Source: Mytilisepta virgata
Lineage: Eukaryota > Mollusca > Bivalvia > Mytilida > Mytilidae
Assembly: GCA_028015205.1 (NCBI GenBank)
Contig: JAPWFG010000018.1
Coordinates: 3,100,001 to 3,164,000 of the forward strand
Length of the DNA stretch: 64,000 bases
Direction: 5' to 3'
Both the position numbers and the translations under genes were made by a program. The notes beneath the pieces were generated by a model. It worked only from the letters and a program-made list of their open reading frames with translations. It ran no database searches and was not told the origin of the DNA. Position 1 is the first letter of the stretch; each line of letters starts with the position of its first letter. Positions 25,901 through 41,100 of the stretch are shown in pieces.

Positions 25901-28900
25901 TGTGTAATTGTGTCGGCATTTTAAGATTTTCAACTCTAGCGCTGTTTTTCTCTCAGATTAATTGTATTGCGGATTGTCATATCGCGCCCGGAAATTATTT
26001 TTGTCGTGTAGAAAAGAGAATGATAAAAAGTAGGCGTTTAACAATATATACATTGTACGGGTATGCCATTATATTTTACTTAAATATTTATCGGCAAAAG
26101 AATACCGAACCGAAAAAAAGTGCGTAATATTGAAATCAAAACGTTACTCATTAGAATGGAGCAGAACAAACAAATTCCACGAAGATAAATGTATAACTAA
26201 AGGAATAAAAAAGATATAATAAACTACACAGAATTAGAACAAGACAGTGAAGAAATTAAAGCACTAGCAATGTGAACTCTCACTAAAACCAAGAGTGAGG
26301 TCAGGTGATCCATCAAGTGTCAGTTCCAGAAGGATGTGAAATTTAACTGAAGTCATACGTGATATAAAAACTGTGTATCGGCCAATCAATTTGTCAACAC
26401 GACCGTAAAAATTGTGGAATGACTAAAATAATAAAGCTCGCTCTGTCGAGAAATAAGGGTAAAATTCGATACGATACTTTTGGAAAACCTGTGTTTCTGT
26501 GTACAAAATAAAAATGCAGGAGAAGCATAAATTGAACACTTGAAATATTGATTTTTGTAAATTTTTGTAGCCGCTTTTATTGGTCAAATCAATTTCTTTT
26601 TAGGTTCTTAGATTGTATCTTTGATTGTATAAACTTTAATTTCAGTTTTTTTTAAATTTGTTTAGTTAGTTTTTATATCAAATACTTAGATATGTTTCGA
26701 TATGTATCACAATAAAACATGACGATTGTCTGCGGTATTCCGTTATTCCTACTAATAAAACCGAGGCAATTTAAATCAAACTTTAGTGGACTCGAACTGA
26801 GGATGTCTGCTTTCAAAAGTGTGTCTGGACGTCTGGATCTTAAACCAATATGGCTACCGTTACTAATAATAGCAAATTCCTTGAAAAACCATTTAAAAAA
26901 AATCTTTTCCCCTGACTCTATGTGGATTAACAAGACCAAATGTTTAATCAAATGGTCCCATTTCAAAATTGTTTGGCCCAGAACTATATGGCACTTGGTG
27001 CAGTTATATTCTGAAAAAACAACAAATCAGCAAAACTCCCTACACCTTTTTAGATGTTTAGGTTTGAAATATAGAATTTAGAAACTGTTGAACCAACTGA
27101 TCTTATTTTTGGTGTAATTCTTTGATACTAATGTTGATACACTAGATTTGCACCATCCGTCCATTTACGATTCATCAGTTGTGCTCAAGGCCTAACATGT
27201 TGAAAACTAAAACTGCTATTCAAAAGGATGAAGAGCAATTTCAAAATACCAAACTCACCAAATGGGATAAAGCCAAAACAATCTTAGAACACATCTTCAT
27301 GAGTGCACGAGGGAAATTCTCCATTTTTGTTACAAATTTTACAATTTTGTAACTGTAAATTTTCAGTATTAATTTCGGGCTAGTATCGAAATACTAACAA
27401 ATGAGCTGGGGATAATCTCGGAGACTTGGAACCAGCAGCAGCGGCAATGTTTTAAAATATAATTCTTTGATACCAATTTTGATGCACAAGATCTGCATAT
27501 TTCGTGTGAGCTTATAATGGTAACCTACAGATCAAGTTTGAGTTTCACGCTGATCGAATGATACTGTACTAAAATGTATCACAAAATACCGAAATAAATG
27601 TGATGCACTGTATGGCCATTTCGTAGGCTGGCAACTCACCAGCAGTGTTCGAGATCAAAATGTTGGACAAAGGTTAAAGATATAATGATGAATTAATAGA
27701 CACAACCATCAACAACCAACACTATTAAAATAGCTACTGAGCTGATAATGCCCTCGGAAACATTAAAACTATCAGTGACATAGACCCCGTGATAATAACA
27801 AAATGTATCACAAAATACCGAAATAAATTTGATGCGCTTTAAATATCTCCACAAATATTTGCAAATAACTGGAAACGTTGTGCCAGACAAAACATTTGCT
27901 GCTATGGTTAAAATATGACCACCTCGGCCTTTCTTAGCGTTGGGTCAGACACAGTTGTATTTTGTTCATGTCAGTCGATGTTTTACTTTTACAACATTTT
28001 TCTCGTTATCACAACCTACTCTGACTGCCAGAGCATTTATAATATAATATATTCTTGACAATAAATAAAACAATAACTGATATGGGCTCATCATTTTTTT
28101 TATTAAAGAAACTGTTTAAATAGCTTCAGTCATGTATACACAGTTAAAGAAATTTCATATACATGTATCTTGATCGCACTACCAGTCACCTGTTGTTTTA
28201 CAACTTTTTAGAGGATGTTTATTTGACACATCTTGTCTTCTAAAATTAATTACTTCCTGTCAATTTGAAAGCCACAACTTACATCAGCATTAAAAAATTA
28301 TGATTATGTTATTTAGATGCAGATTACAAGCAGAATAATCATGAATAATTAAAATATTTACAATTGATTGAGTCAATAGTCTAAAGGCAATAAAACGTTT
28401 TAAAAGGACCTTTGATCCCTTTTGTGTATATTTGTCAATTAATGTTTTAAGACAAACATATGGTCTGCAGTGCGCCTTTTCTTACAGAATCCAATTTCTT
28501 CTAGACAATTAATATTTGTCTTATTTTAAAAGTTTTCCAAACGAGTGTTGAGAACTTTTGCAAATAATTTTCCTAATGCACTTTCAATAGTGATGTCTCT
28601 ATAATTTGATGTGTCATTTCTTTTACATATTGGTACATAAGGAGGGAAAGGACCCATGTTTTTTTCTATATAACTTTAATAATGGGAAATAAGAAGATCG
28701 CACAAAAGGATCTTTAATATATTTTTTTCAACAGTAGATTTTTATTATAAATACGTCGTAAATGAGTAAGGGATGAATCAAACCATTTTGGTTGTTTCCT
28801 TTTATTTAAAGTCTTACACGTCACCTGTTTTCTTGGACTCTTTTGTTTAAGGAAAATATTAGCAGTATCATTAATAATTAAATTTAAATCCTGCACCATT

Positions 28901-31900
28901 TGTTAAGATATTTTATTTTGTTTTGAATTGGAATGATGATAAGGCATTTTGAAAGTTTATCATTGAAGTTTCATCCTATAGGGTGTTCTAATTGGGTCTT
29001 ATTATGATCAAAATGGTTTATATTACAATTGACATTTAACATGACTGAGATTTGACAGTGATCCGATAAACATCCTAAAAAGTGTGTACTTTAAAACATA
29101 ACACACTCTTAATTAAAAATTAAGATGATATACAATAGTATACAACGCTGCTACCATTTGTTGTGTGACAAGTTAACTGACCAGTAAAATATCCATGTAA
29201 TATCCGCAAACCGGACTGAATACAAATACTATTTAGAAATTTTCCTCTTGAGGACAACACATTATCCATACTGTATCTAATGGGTAAATCAATATCTGGT
29301 GAAATATCATCAAATATAGGTAAACCTTGTGTTGGTTCACCTTCCCCTATAAAATCTAAGTTCTTGCATTCAGGTCCACCGTCAAAAGTATTTTTCAAAG
29401 ATTAGAATAATTGGTAATATTTTTTCTAATAAATCAAACATGTCCTTGTTTAGATATTCTATGTAAGATGAATTTTCAGGAGGATAGTACATGGGACATA
29501 AAATTTCATTCCAAAAAAGTTTTTTAGTGAGTTTTAACCAAGCATACTCATTGTTTTATTCAGGTCGTAATTCAAATTTAAGTATCGAAATTCCACCTGA
29601 TCAGGCTAACCGGTTTTAAACTTGTTAGGGATAATGAATCTTCAAGTGAACAATGGGTTTCCATTAAACATATGATATTTTTACTCTTAATTTCATTTAT
29701 AAATCTTGGATCACTGTATTTGTAAAACCCCTTACCTTTATATCCGTTAATATTCCAACAACAGATGCGCAACTGATGCTTTTTCATCTCATATGAACAC
29801 ATTGTGATATCAACATACAAAACAAAAGAGTACCTGCAATAATTTTACATGAACACATTTAAAGTGCAATTGAACAGCCACAACTTTCTGTTACTTCTAT
29901 TATTTTTCAGCGATTATTATTCTATTACTTTTGTTATAAGGGAGATAATCCATTTTTTGTATTTTTATTTTTGTTATCAAATTACATGTTGCATGTGCAT
30001 GTGTATCTTAATACACTTTAATACATCCAATAACTATTAAGACCAAAAGTAGGACTTAAAGATGGTAAGCTGCTCCCACTTGCATATAAAAAAAGGATAA
30101 AGTGATCCTACTTCAAAAAATTATTCATAGACATGATAATAATCACATAAACTGGTATAGATATACATGTATACTGAACCGCAAAAGAAACGTCGCTTTT
30201 TCAAAATGTTAGCAAAATTCAAAATAAATATTAATTAATGATTTTTATATAATCAGTATTACGATTACATCACCAGGTAAGATTAAATTACCTGTGAATT
30301 AAATTTTCGGTTGAATAATTTTCAGTTGATATCGTAGAGCGACCGTACCTAAAACCGCTCGTGGGACACACTTGGCGGTAATTTTTCTTAAATCTTAAAT
30401 GTTCGTGAAATTCATGCTCCTTTATGGGTTAAAAGGCCGGAGAAAATTAAAGAGTGTTAGTATCAGGGTTGAAACAGAAGCTATGCCACGTCTGACTCCA
30501 CAACAGAGAGAACAGGCCATTGGTCGATTGGATGCTGGGCAATCTGCCAGAGTTATTGCCAACGACTTCAACTGTGCTGTTCGAACAATTGAACGTCTAC
30601 GGACACGGTACAATGCAACAAACAGCACAAATGACCGTCCACGGAGTGGTAGACCCCAAGTCACTACCCCTAGACAGAGTAGAGGCATTGATCGTCACCA
30701 TTTGATGAATCGGTTCACCCCAGCTGCCGAAACTGCCAGAAACACTGTTGGAACACATGGACGACCCATAAGTGATGATACGGTTCGTCGGCGATTAGCT
30801 GCTAGAAACATGAGATGTCGCCGTCCAGCAAGAGGACCTATTCTTACTCCTCGACACCGTCAAGCTCGTCTTCAATGGGCCACTCAGCGACAGAATTGGC
30901 GAAATCGACAATGGCGTACCATCATCTTCTCTGACGAAAGCCGTTACTGCATTTCAACAGCCGATGGCAGAACCAGAGTGTGGAGAAGACGCGGGGAACG
31001 TTACGAAGACAGCTGCATTCTGGAAACAGACGCGTGGGGAGGACCTAGCATCATGGTATGGGGTGGAATCGGCCTTAACGTTAAACTTGGTCCAGTCATC
31101 TTTCAGAACCTTGGCCCAGGCAGAGGAAATGGCGTAACAGCTGCCCGTTACATCGACCAAGTCTTGACACCCCATGTTCAGCCCCATTTCGCACGTCATG
31201 AAAACAAGACTTTCCAACAGGACAATGCACGTGCGCATACCGCAAGAGCCACAAGAGACTTCCTACAGCAGAATAACATTAATGTTATGGATTGGCCGGC
31301 TTTGAGTCCAGATTTAAACCCTATTGAACATTTATGGGACGAAGTTCAAAGACGGTTGAATAATGAGCAGCTAAGTCCGACAACTGCAGCTGAACTTTCA
31401 CAAGCGTTTCAGAGAGTATGGGCACGTATTCCGATGGCGTTTATTAATCGGCTCATCAACTCCATGTACCGAAGATGTGCCGCAGTAATTGGTGCCGGTG
31501 GAGGACATACACGTTATTAACGGACGTGGGAGCACAGCATTGAAAACATGTGACGTTGCGACAATTGTGATGTTTTTGTGAACATTGTAACAAAAAGACT
31601 GTAAATCATTCATTAAATTTTGTAAAAATTAATTTAAAATATATAAATGTCACTTTGAAATAAATGTATGTGAACATGTCATTTTGTGCGACGTTTCTTT
31701 TGCGGTTCAGTATATAATAATCATTTACATTTGTAAACTATGTCCCAAATATATGGGTTGTCCTACCCATATTATATAGAAACAGAAACTTGTATCTAGA
31801 GCAAATTTACAAATCCATTGTTTATTCATACTTCTCCAGATGTGGGTTGGCACATAGGGGGATTGAAATCAGGACCCCAAGAATGCATATAAAAAGGAGG

Positions 31901-34900
31901 CATTGATTGTTGGGCTTTAGAAACTCGACCTTGTGGTCGTCCACATTGTGTGCCAAGCCTTGATTCCTTGTCTCTAACTGTTTGAAATGGTAATGACAAT
32001 AAAACAATATTTGCAAATTCACAATGCTGGGCTAGCTTTCAATGAGATTTTCACATTAATCAGGAGTACCACTACCTATATTGTAAGTGACGAAATGCAG
32101 CAAAATACAATCGTAGTAATCATTCAGCTCTTCGATTTTGTTGAACATGTCTTCAAAGGTATATTCAATGTATTTGTATACATAACAGTTATTCAGTATA
32201 TTATCGGTTCGAATATGTTTTATATGGGAATTCTCAATTATCTCGAGTTTTGGGCTGCGGGGACATAGAAATGCCGGACGTTCACCTGTATGTCTGTGCG
32301 TCATTGTAAGTGCTCTCACGCCTACATTTCGCAATGAATTTTATTAAAATTTATATCATAGTTGTGATTTCGCATTATCTCGGTCAAGTTGGAATTTCAG
32401 TGCCTTACCATTATTATTGTTGGAGTTATTCCTTTTTGAACTCTGAACATTTTGTCAATTTTTCTTGTAAGCAATCTCACGCCTACAAATCTTAATGGAT
32501 TTTATTATCCCTGCGCTTCAACCTACGTTTGTAATGTCCAGGATGATCTCAGTAACTATTGGACGTAGAAAGATGAAACTTGGGTCATTGATTGCACTGT
32601 GTGAGGACTGTGCCACAGGTTTTGGAATTTGAATAGCGCAGATGGGGAATCCTAAGGGTACATTATTCCTTTGTCACGAAACTCCTCTCATGTAATTTGG
32701 TCAAGTTCAAATTTCAGTGCTATACCGTTATTTTTTATTTTTATTTTATTTTTTGTGTTGGAGTTATTGCTATGTGCAGGGGACATTAGGACGTTGTTCT
32801 TGTGCATTATATTTCAGAATTTCGTAATATAATTATGAATATATATCATTGAAATTTTATTCTGTGCATTTACAGACTTTATAATTGGATTTAATTCTTC
32901 ATCCCCTTCATTTATAAAATATGTGTAAAAACTTAATAAAAAGAATACAGACAATCGACAGCAAAACACATAGAATAATGTTATTTAAAAAAAGAAATGC
33001 GCATAAAGTTATAAATTGATCACTGAACTATTAAAAAATCAATGAACTCTTATTATTTCAAATTCCTAAACCACGGCTCTTGTGAACTGCTATTAAATTT
33101 ATCTACATAACTGCGAGATACTTTCACACCTTCCAGGGAACTAATCACAGCAAGGTGTCTGTTGTTTATATTTTGGAGGTGGGCACTGTCATAGCAACTC
33201 ATATTTTATGAACATTTTTATTTAAAACTAATTATGTTAAAAAGTCAAATACACGTGACATTGGCTGAATATTTGTATATTTTCTAAGAAAATATATCTC
33301 CATGCATTTATTTTATTTCATAACAGAATATTTTTTGCAATTAAATTATTTGAATTTTAACACCATGAAAGTTAAACAGATCACCTTATCATAAGTGATT
33401 CAACGAAATACGTCTGCGACAACACAATTTGTCTGACACAACGAATGCGGTCATTTGCATCTATTTTTTAAGTCATTTACAGTAAAAAAATGTACTTTGC
33501 AGTTAAAAAACGACTTTGGTCTTTTCAGTCATTTTTTCTGTCAGTAGTGTAAGTAGACTTTACATGCATACTTGTATAATTGTTTCATTTTCGCTACCTG
33601 ATCCAAACTAACAAACTAGAGACTGCTTACTCTTCCGTCCACATTAGTCTACCCCTACTGGTGGGTCCATGTTGTTCATATCATTTTGGTTTTCATTGTA
33701 GTGCTTGTATTATTTTGGTCTTGTCTTTGTTGTTCTCCGGAGTTTGTCTGTTGTTTCGATGTCTCCTCCTTCGAATATCCCTTTTGCATTTCTTGACGTA
33801 AAAATATATAGCTCATTGTGTATCGGTAAAGCAGATAATAGTACAACATTACATCTCTGCGAAATAATGTAAACAATGCGATAAACTTTCCAAGTTATCA
33901 TATCTTTTTAGGAATGGTGTTTTTGAAAACTTTTTCATTCAAAATTCCGCACTAACGTTAGAAGTAAAAAGTTATACCTATATATTTTACGTAGTTTCAA
34001 TTCAAGAAATTTTGACTATTATTTTATTTGTATGCAATAACAAATTAAATTCCAAGTGTTTAAGAAAAAGCTACTTTCATCAGTTAAGCTCAAGACCGAA
34101 AATACAACATTACAAGAGCAGATTAAATTGTACAGACAGACGACATCTTACATGTTTTACAAATCTTACAACTTTAGCATGCAGCTCCGGGAAATATGGC
34201 ATTAACTGTTCAGAATCCTGTATTGGATGTGTTGGTAATTTGTGTGACAATGAGGATGGCTTATGTGATAACAAAACTGTATGTAAACCAGGCTGGAAAT
34301 TTGGGCCAAAATGTAAAGAGAGTAAGTAGTTTTACATATGTTTACATTCAATTCTTTGAGGTACCTAAAATCATCACAATTCTAAACAAATGAAAAATAC
34401 TTCGAAAATTTAATACAAATATATATATAATCGTAATTAATGAAAATCATATAATCATTTGTTATTATACGTTAATCAACTTCGTTGTTTCAATGTTTTA
34501 AATGTTTTTTTTTTTGAAATCGTTGTGAAAATAAAAAAAAACAGCTTTTATAATTTTCTTACTTCATATTGGAAATGTACAAAACATTTTTTTTTGCATA
34601 GCTTGCAACGATACTTATTACGGATTAAACTGCCAGGATAGATGTTACTGTCTTGGTGGTCCTTGCAATAAGTCTACCGGAAACTGTAAGGCCGGATGTG
34701 AAAAAGGCTTTGAAGGAACATCATGTAGTAAAGGTAAAATATGTTTGAAATATGACGTCTGGTTTTCATTCCCTGCTAATACCCGAATAACGTACTTAGA
34801 TCATTATCTGTATCAAACAATAATGAGCAATTATTTTATCATATCCCAAAACTCAAAATAAATTCTTTACTCACTTATATCCGTCAAGGACTTTTCACGG

Positions 34901-37900
34901 CAAAATTGATACAAATCAAAACATGAAAATGTTAAATTACGCAAACAAAAACACATAAATTACAAATTACACTTTTGTAGTAGTTGTTGTAATTAGTAGT
35001 TGTTGTAATTTGCTTAAACTCGAACTTAACAAACTGCTAAACAAGACAGTGACTCCATGAGGCTATAGAATTACATTTCAAAATGTTTTGGATTCAAAAC
35101 GTACTTTAGAATTAAAATTTTTCGTTGTTATCAAAGACCAATACTGCCTCAAAACATCTTTGTTTCAAAGGTTAAAGCTGCCATTGCTTTCAATCTCATG
35201 ATGCACGGTCATGCACTAGCCCATTCGACGAACACTATTTCATTGACAAACATTAACCAAATCATCCATCAAACCGTAAGACGGGAACTACAGATTGGTG
35301 GAGTTCAATCACTTCATTTTATTAAAATATTCAATGTCTTAATACAAAACACGTAGCACTAATACTAGTTACATTGTTAATAATATTTGTTAAATACATG
35401 TATGTTTTATATTTCCGTATACTAAACATATGTGTTGATAGTTCGCACATATTTATATTCAGGTAAATGTATGTATAAACATTACTATCTCATTCACGTA
35501 CATACAGTATATGTTGTATACAAAACTGTTCATGTTCAATTATTAACATCATTGATAATGAATATTTGAAGATTAAAACGAGAAAGTTTTGAAATATTTT
35601 ATCTCATAACATAACGGACATACCTCGGATTTTTCCGTAATATTACACTCATTTGACAAAATCAGATGTTAATTCCCTAAAGTATTTCCAGTGCAAATTA
35701 AACTGATGAAAACATGTTCCTTCCTTCATACACAAATGACGATTTGTGGTAAAAATCACGTGTCGGCCCGTCTCAACATCATAATAGAGCAAGATCTTTC
35801 ATGACGGCCCACTGGAATAAACAAATACTAGGTATAAATCTTAGTCCACGGCTGTTATTTTTTCATAGCATAACTCAAATACAGGAATATATATACATAA
35901 TGGATCAAGACAAAAACAATTAGAAACAAAATTCCAAAGTGTGTAACAATCCTTCGGAAACATGTCTTGCCCTGTTCTCTTACTCTATTGTGGGATTTCA
36001 CATTCAATTACTAGTGTGGGTTTGTAGGTCACAGCTGTGTTGGATTGTTTGTCAACTAGAGTATCTGGTACTACAATATTTTTTGTAACGAAAGATTACT
36101 AATTAATGTCAAGATTTTTTCATCGGGAGTGGTCTAATATTTTTTTCCCCAAGTTGCCCGATACGTTTTGCTATAACGAATCTTTACCATAATTATATCA
36201 ATATATTGTTATTGTATTGCCTACAGAATTTGCGTAAAGTAGAAAAGAACTTTGTTTTATACTATGACATTATATGATATAGAATTGGAGGGAAACTAAT
36301 TTTATAAATACCAACAAAACTCTTGTTGCAGTTTTTATTTATTCTCTATTTCATGTTTTGTAGAATGTAATGCGAGTTATTTTGGTGAAAACTGTAATGA
36401 TACGTGTGAGGGATGTATTGCTGATATGTGTGACCGCCGAGAAGGAATTTGTGCAAATGGTACTCATTGTAAACCTGGATGGGAGTATAATAAAAAATGC
36501 AACAATAGTAGGTAACACACAACTTGTTTTAATCTGAAAGCGTATGTCTGTTATTCTGCTGCCTCTTACATTTTATGGGATATATATATTTTTACAACGA
36601 AATTCTTCGATACCGATTTCATGCACATGATGGCGATTTACGACTCATCCGTTTAGTTCAAGGCCTACAATACTGCAAACTAAAACAATCATCCAAATTG
36701 TTTAAAAACAAATCTTAAAATATCTAATGACAGGACCGTAAACTGCTTAAGGACATATCTATGCGAAATGGATATTTTATTCTGTGGTAATACTAAAGTC
36801 TTTGTAACCAATTTAGTTACACAAGATGTCACACTTCGTCGATTCACGACTCATCAGTAGTGCTCAAGATGTTGAAAACCACATACTCGTAATAAATAAT
36901 GATGAACTCCAAATTATCATATCACCGAAAGGGAAAAGCCAAATCCGTCTTTGGGCATAACAATAACTATACATTTAATTCCAAGGGTACCATGCGCAGG
37001 TCTGGATTTACAGTAATCATTTACACTTGCAAGCAAACAGTAGGAAGCCAAAACAAAACAAAAAACAACAACAAATAAAAAGAAGAAAAAACGGGAAACA
37101 AAACAATAATAATAGGCATTAGTTATTAACAGAACCAACATTTGTTAGACATTTGTTAGACATTTAGCTAGTCCAAAAGGAAGATAGAAAATTCAAAGTG
37201 TTTATGCTAACAATGGCTACTGGTTAAAGGAATTGATGATTTATTCGATGACTCGCAGTCCACTAGTCCCAATCAAACCTTTAAACAGCCCACTATAAAC
37301 ACAGGAACATTACGAGCAATAGAATTAAACGGTCTTTATGGCTTAGCCAAAATCATGGTAAACTATATCTGATTTAAATAATTACTGTTGATGAATTCCT
37401 TTTGTACAATGAACCCGTGTTTGATAATGTACGGAATAAGCTAGACATATTTTACACGTCTACGGAGCACCTGGTTTCGGAGTTGATGTTGTTTATTCAT
37501 TGTGATTTTAGTTTTCAGTGTTTTTGTTGTGTTTGTAGTTGTTCATTTGTCTCCTCGGGTTTTATTGTCTAATAGATTGCGTTTTTTTGTTTGTTCTACC
37601 CTTAGGTATATTTGTCCTCTTTACAAAGGCAGAATTTTCAACAAGTTAATAAAAAAATTTGTAAAGAAAAAAACATTCCATATCCATTCAATAAAACAAT
37701 TTGTACTAATACTTAAATATATACATACATGTATAATGTGAACGGAATATGAGGAAAGAATAGATCAATTATGAATGAAAAGATCTAAATACTTAAGTAT
37801 CATTTAAATGACATCACTTTTATCATACTAAGTTGAATACTAAACATATTTAATGTTATTTTATAAAGTAAAAAACTAGATGTAACTATAAATATTTTAT

Positions 37901-38156
37901 CGATTTCAGAGTGTAGTAGTGGAACATATGGTAGCAACTGTTCTGAATCATGTAATGGGTGTGTTGAAGACCTCTGTGACCATGTTGACGGATTCTGTAT
38001 GATAGCACAAACATGTAAACCTGGGTGGAAAACAGGACCGAAGTGTGACGAGAGTAACATGAGTAATCAATTTCGAAATTATCAGTTGATTATATTGAAT
38101 GTGCAGAGGTTTTGTACAAAATTAAATTAAATTATATATTATAGAATATTTTTACA

Positions 38157-38190
<34 letters not shown>

Positions 38191-41100
38191 CGTTGTTAGA
38201 ATTTTAAAGCACAAGTCTTTGTCAACATAATTGAATGCAGAATCTAATATTTGTTTTCTTCAAATGGAAGGTAGAAATAGATGAAATATTCAGTATGAAA
38301 GACAGACAGTTTAAACAATGATATAATTACAACATTTGTGAAATAACGTTAGATTTTAGACAAACGACGTCTAGTTTATTATTGCTTATACACAGGTTAT
38401 AAACAGTATTCTACAACATTTAAGTTAACACCGCATGACACCAGCTTTTGTTAGATTAACATAAAGATGGTTGATTTATCGTCCCATTCCTTCTTTCCTT
38501 TTAAAATAAGGTTTTTAATGGCTTTAATTAAAATCATGCAGTTTTGTTTATGTATTTTCTCTTGGTTACCTTGGGAAATACTTTGACATTTTATACCTTC
38601 TCTGCCAGCTTATATTAGTGGTATTGAGATTTATTCATTATTGTATTATTTGATTGTATTTAGTTTTTGTTTTTATTTTAGTTGGTGACGTAGATGAAGA
38701 CGATCCCGACTCGACTGTCGCTATTGGAGCAGGAGCTGGGGTTTCATTATTTCTGCTACTCGTCATTATATTTGGCATTTTGCTTTATGTAAAGTAGGTA
38801 CAAGATTACTCATTATGTATGTATGACAGGTAAATGTCGATGATTCTAAGGCGACGTCTTTGTTTTAATTAGCTAATTTCTTTGAAGTCCCATCTTATCA
38901 ATAGAAAAATAAAACAGTCTAATATATATATGCATGTTGAGTTTGGTTTATCCTGCATTTGTATGAAGGTTTTGGTATTACTGGTCGTGACATTATAGAC
39001 AATTTAACATAATCGAAATGCCAGTTTAATAGAATTTTCTAATGTCAAGATTTTTTAACAATTGTACGTATGTTGTGAAATAGATAATATATTTTGGAGT
39101 TATTCTCATTTGATATTAATTTATATACACTACATCCATCTTTCCTTCTTCTTTAAACGAATTCATTTGAATTATTAAAATTACCGGATCATTTGTTTTA
39201 CATGAATCTATCCCTTCTTGTAGAAGACGGCGAATTGGAGGAAGAAAGGAATCTGTGCTGAAATATCGCAAAGCCCAACAAACCCACAGTTTAAACACAA
39301 ATCTCCGAAAAAGTAATTATTCACACATTTAATTCTTTTGCAAACTTAAATCAAATTTGATCTATGCATTTTTAAATTGAGTTTAAAAAATATTATTTTT
39401 TTTAAAACTTTACAACATTTTTTGACTGTGTTGATTTCATATATGTAATGAATAACACTCGCTTATAAATCAAAATGACTTAATACATTAATATAATTTA
39501 TCATTGAAACACATATTTTGTATTTCATGTTTGACCTATTGTTGTTTTTCGTAATATCTTAAGATTGTGATTAAATTTTTTTTTTTCAAATCGATATCGA
39601 TGCTTTTAAAGGTAAAGGCATTAACAATCGTGGAGTTGCCCTCTCAAGCGAACTAATTTACGATGAAGAAGAGGAAGATATGCCAAGAGACAACAATGAG
39701 TGTGTCTACAATAATATTGTTCTTAATCAAGATTCTAATCAATACAAAATACCAGTAGAAAACCTGATGAAGGCCATAGTCGATAAACACAAAACGGAAG
39801 GCTTCAAAATAGAATATGAGGTATAACACTTTAGACGTATGACAATGTTCCTGTTTACGCCCGGCTCTTGTTATTAGAGCACATACCTGCAATACTTACT
39901 TTATATGAACATTAATATTTAGGAATATAATATGAAAAATTGTTAGTCTGAATTTGCAAATTCTTCGTAAATATTTGCAATTATTTTGCATGACATTTGA
40001 TTTGTTAATTCTTCACGCTTGCATATTTCCGTTCGCGCTGCTAGGTACATTTATGTGGAACGGGGAGTATAAAATTCATTTTATTAATCATATATCTTAA
40101 AGACATGTACACAGAATAATCGATATTAACTAAACATTGGTTCAATTGGACTGAAATTGATTCCTGGTATTTACTGTTACAAAACTAAAATCGGTGAAAA
40201 ATAAGGTGCATCTTGCTTGTGCATAGCTACGTCTTTAGATGGTTTTAGCTTTAACCATTTTGGCCATTTTGGATTTTGAATTGGTCCTTCAACTTTTGGA
40301 TTGTTGATTTCGTTTTCAACATATCCGCAGCTAAGTTGCTAGTATTTCGATACCAGCCCGAAATTGATACTACAAATTATTCTATTACAACATTGTAAAA
40401 TTCTTGAAAAGCTTGGAGTATCTCCCTCTAGCATACCTCTGTCCTTAGATGGTTTTGGCTTCACCCCTTTTTTGTCATTTTGGCATTTTTAAATTTGATC
40501 TTAAACTTTTTAGATTGTTGTTTAAGTTTTCACCAGTTTAGGCCATGGTACAACTGTTGAGTAGTATAACGACAAAATGTACACATGCTGTGCATCAAAA
40601 TTGGTATAAAAAATATTATTTAATCCTTGATCACAAAAGTCAAAATCGACGAAATTTGAAAATCGTGTGCATCAAAATTCTTATCAACGATCTTTTACCA
40701 GATGTCCTATTGCAACTGGCATTACATGGGTAATATCAGTATGTGTTATGATTGCATGATTTTGTCCCAGTGAGTAGCATTCTCCTCAGTATTCACATCT
40801 CATCTCGCCAAGGTTTACAAAAGGCTTCTCTCTTCTTCACCCATGGTAGATTAAGCCAGAATTTGTAATCCATTGACGGCGACATCTTGCGACTGACAGT
40901 GGTCTATCCACTCTCATGGCATTATTAGTGACCAATGAACGCAATATAATGTTTCCACTTCGTAAAACAGAACCCACAAAGTACTTTAGCCTTCTATCGT
41001 CTGAACGAGGCACATTACCTAAAACTTCAATTTTTTCTGCAAATATTGTGATTTGTGTATTAGGTCTGAGAGTCTCATAGCAAAATCTGCAATTTTCAAC

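Noticed and set aside
26719..27081. 120-codon plus-strand ORF as a gene
   Set aside because: Open on both strands and of repeat-like composition; no domain recognised.
36508..36513. Donor GTAACA at 36512 for EGF-like module 5
   Set aside because: It would leave phase 2, incompatible with the next exon; GTAGGT at 36508 keeps phase 1.
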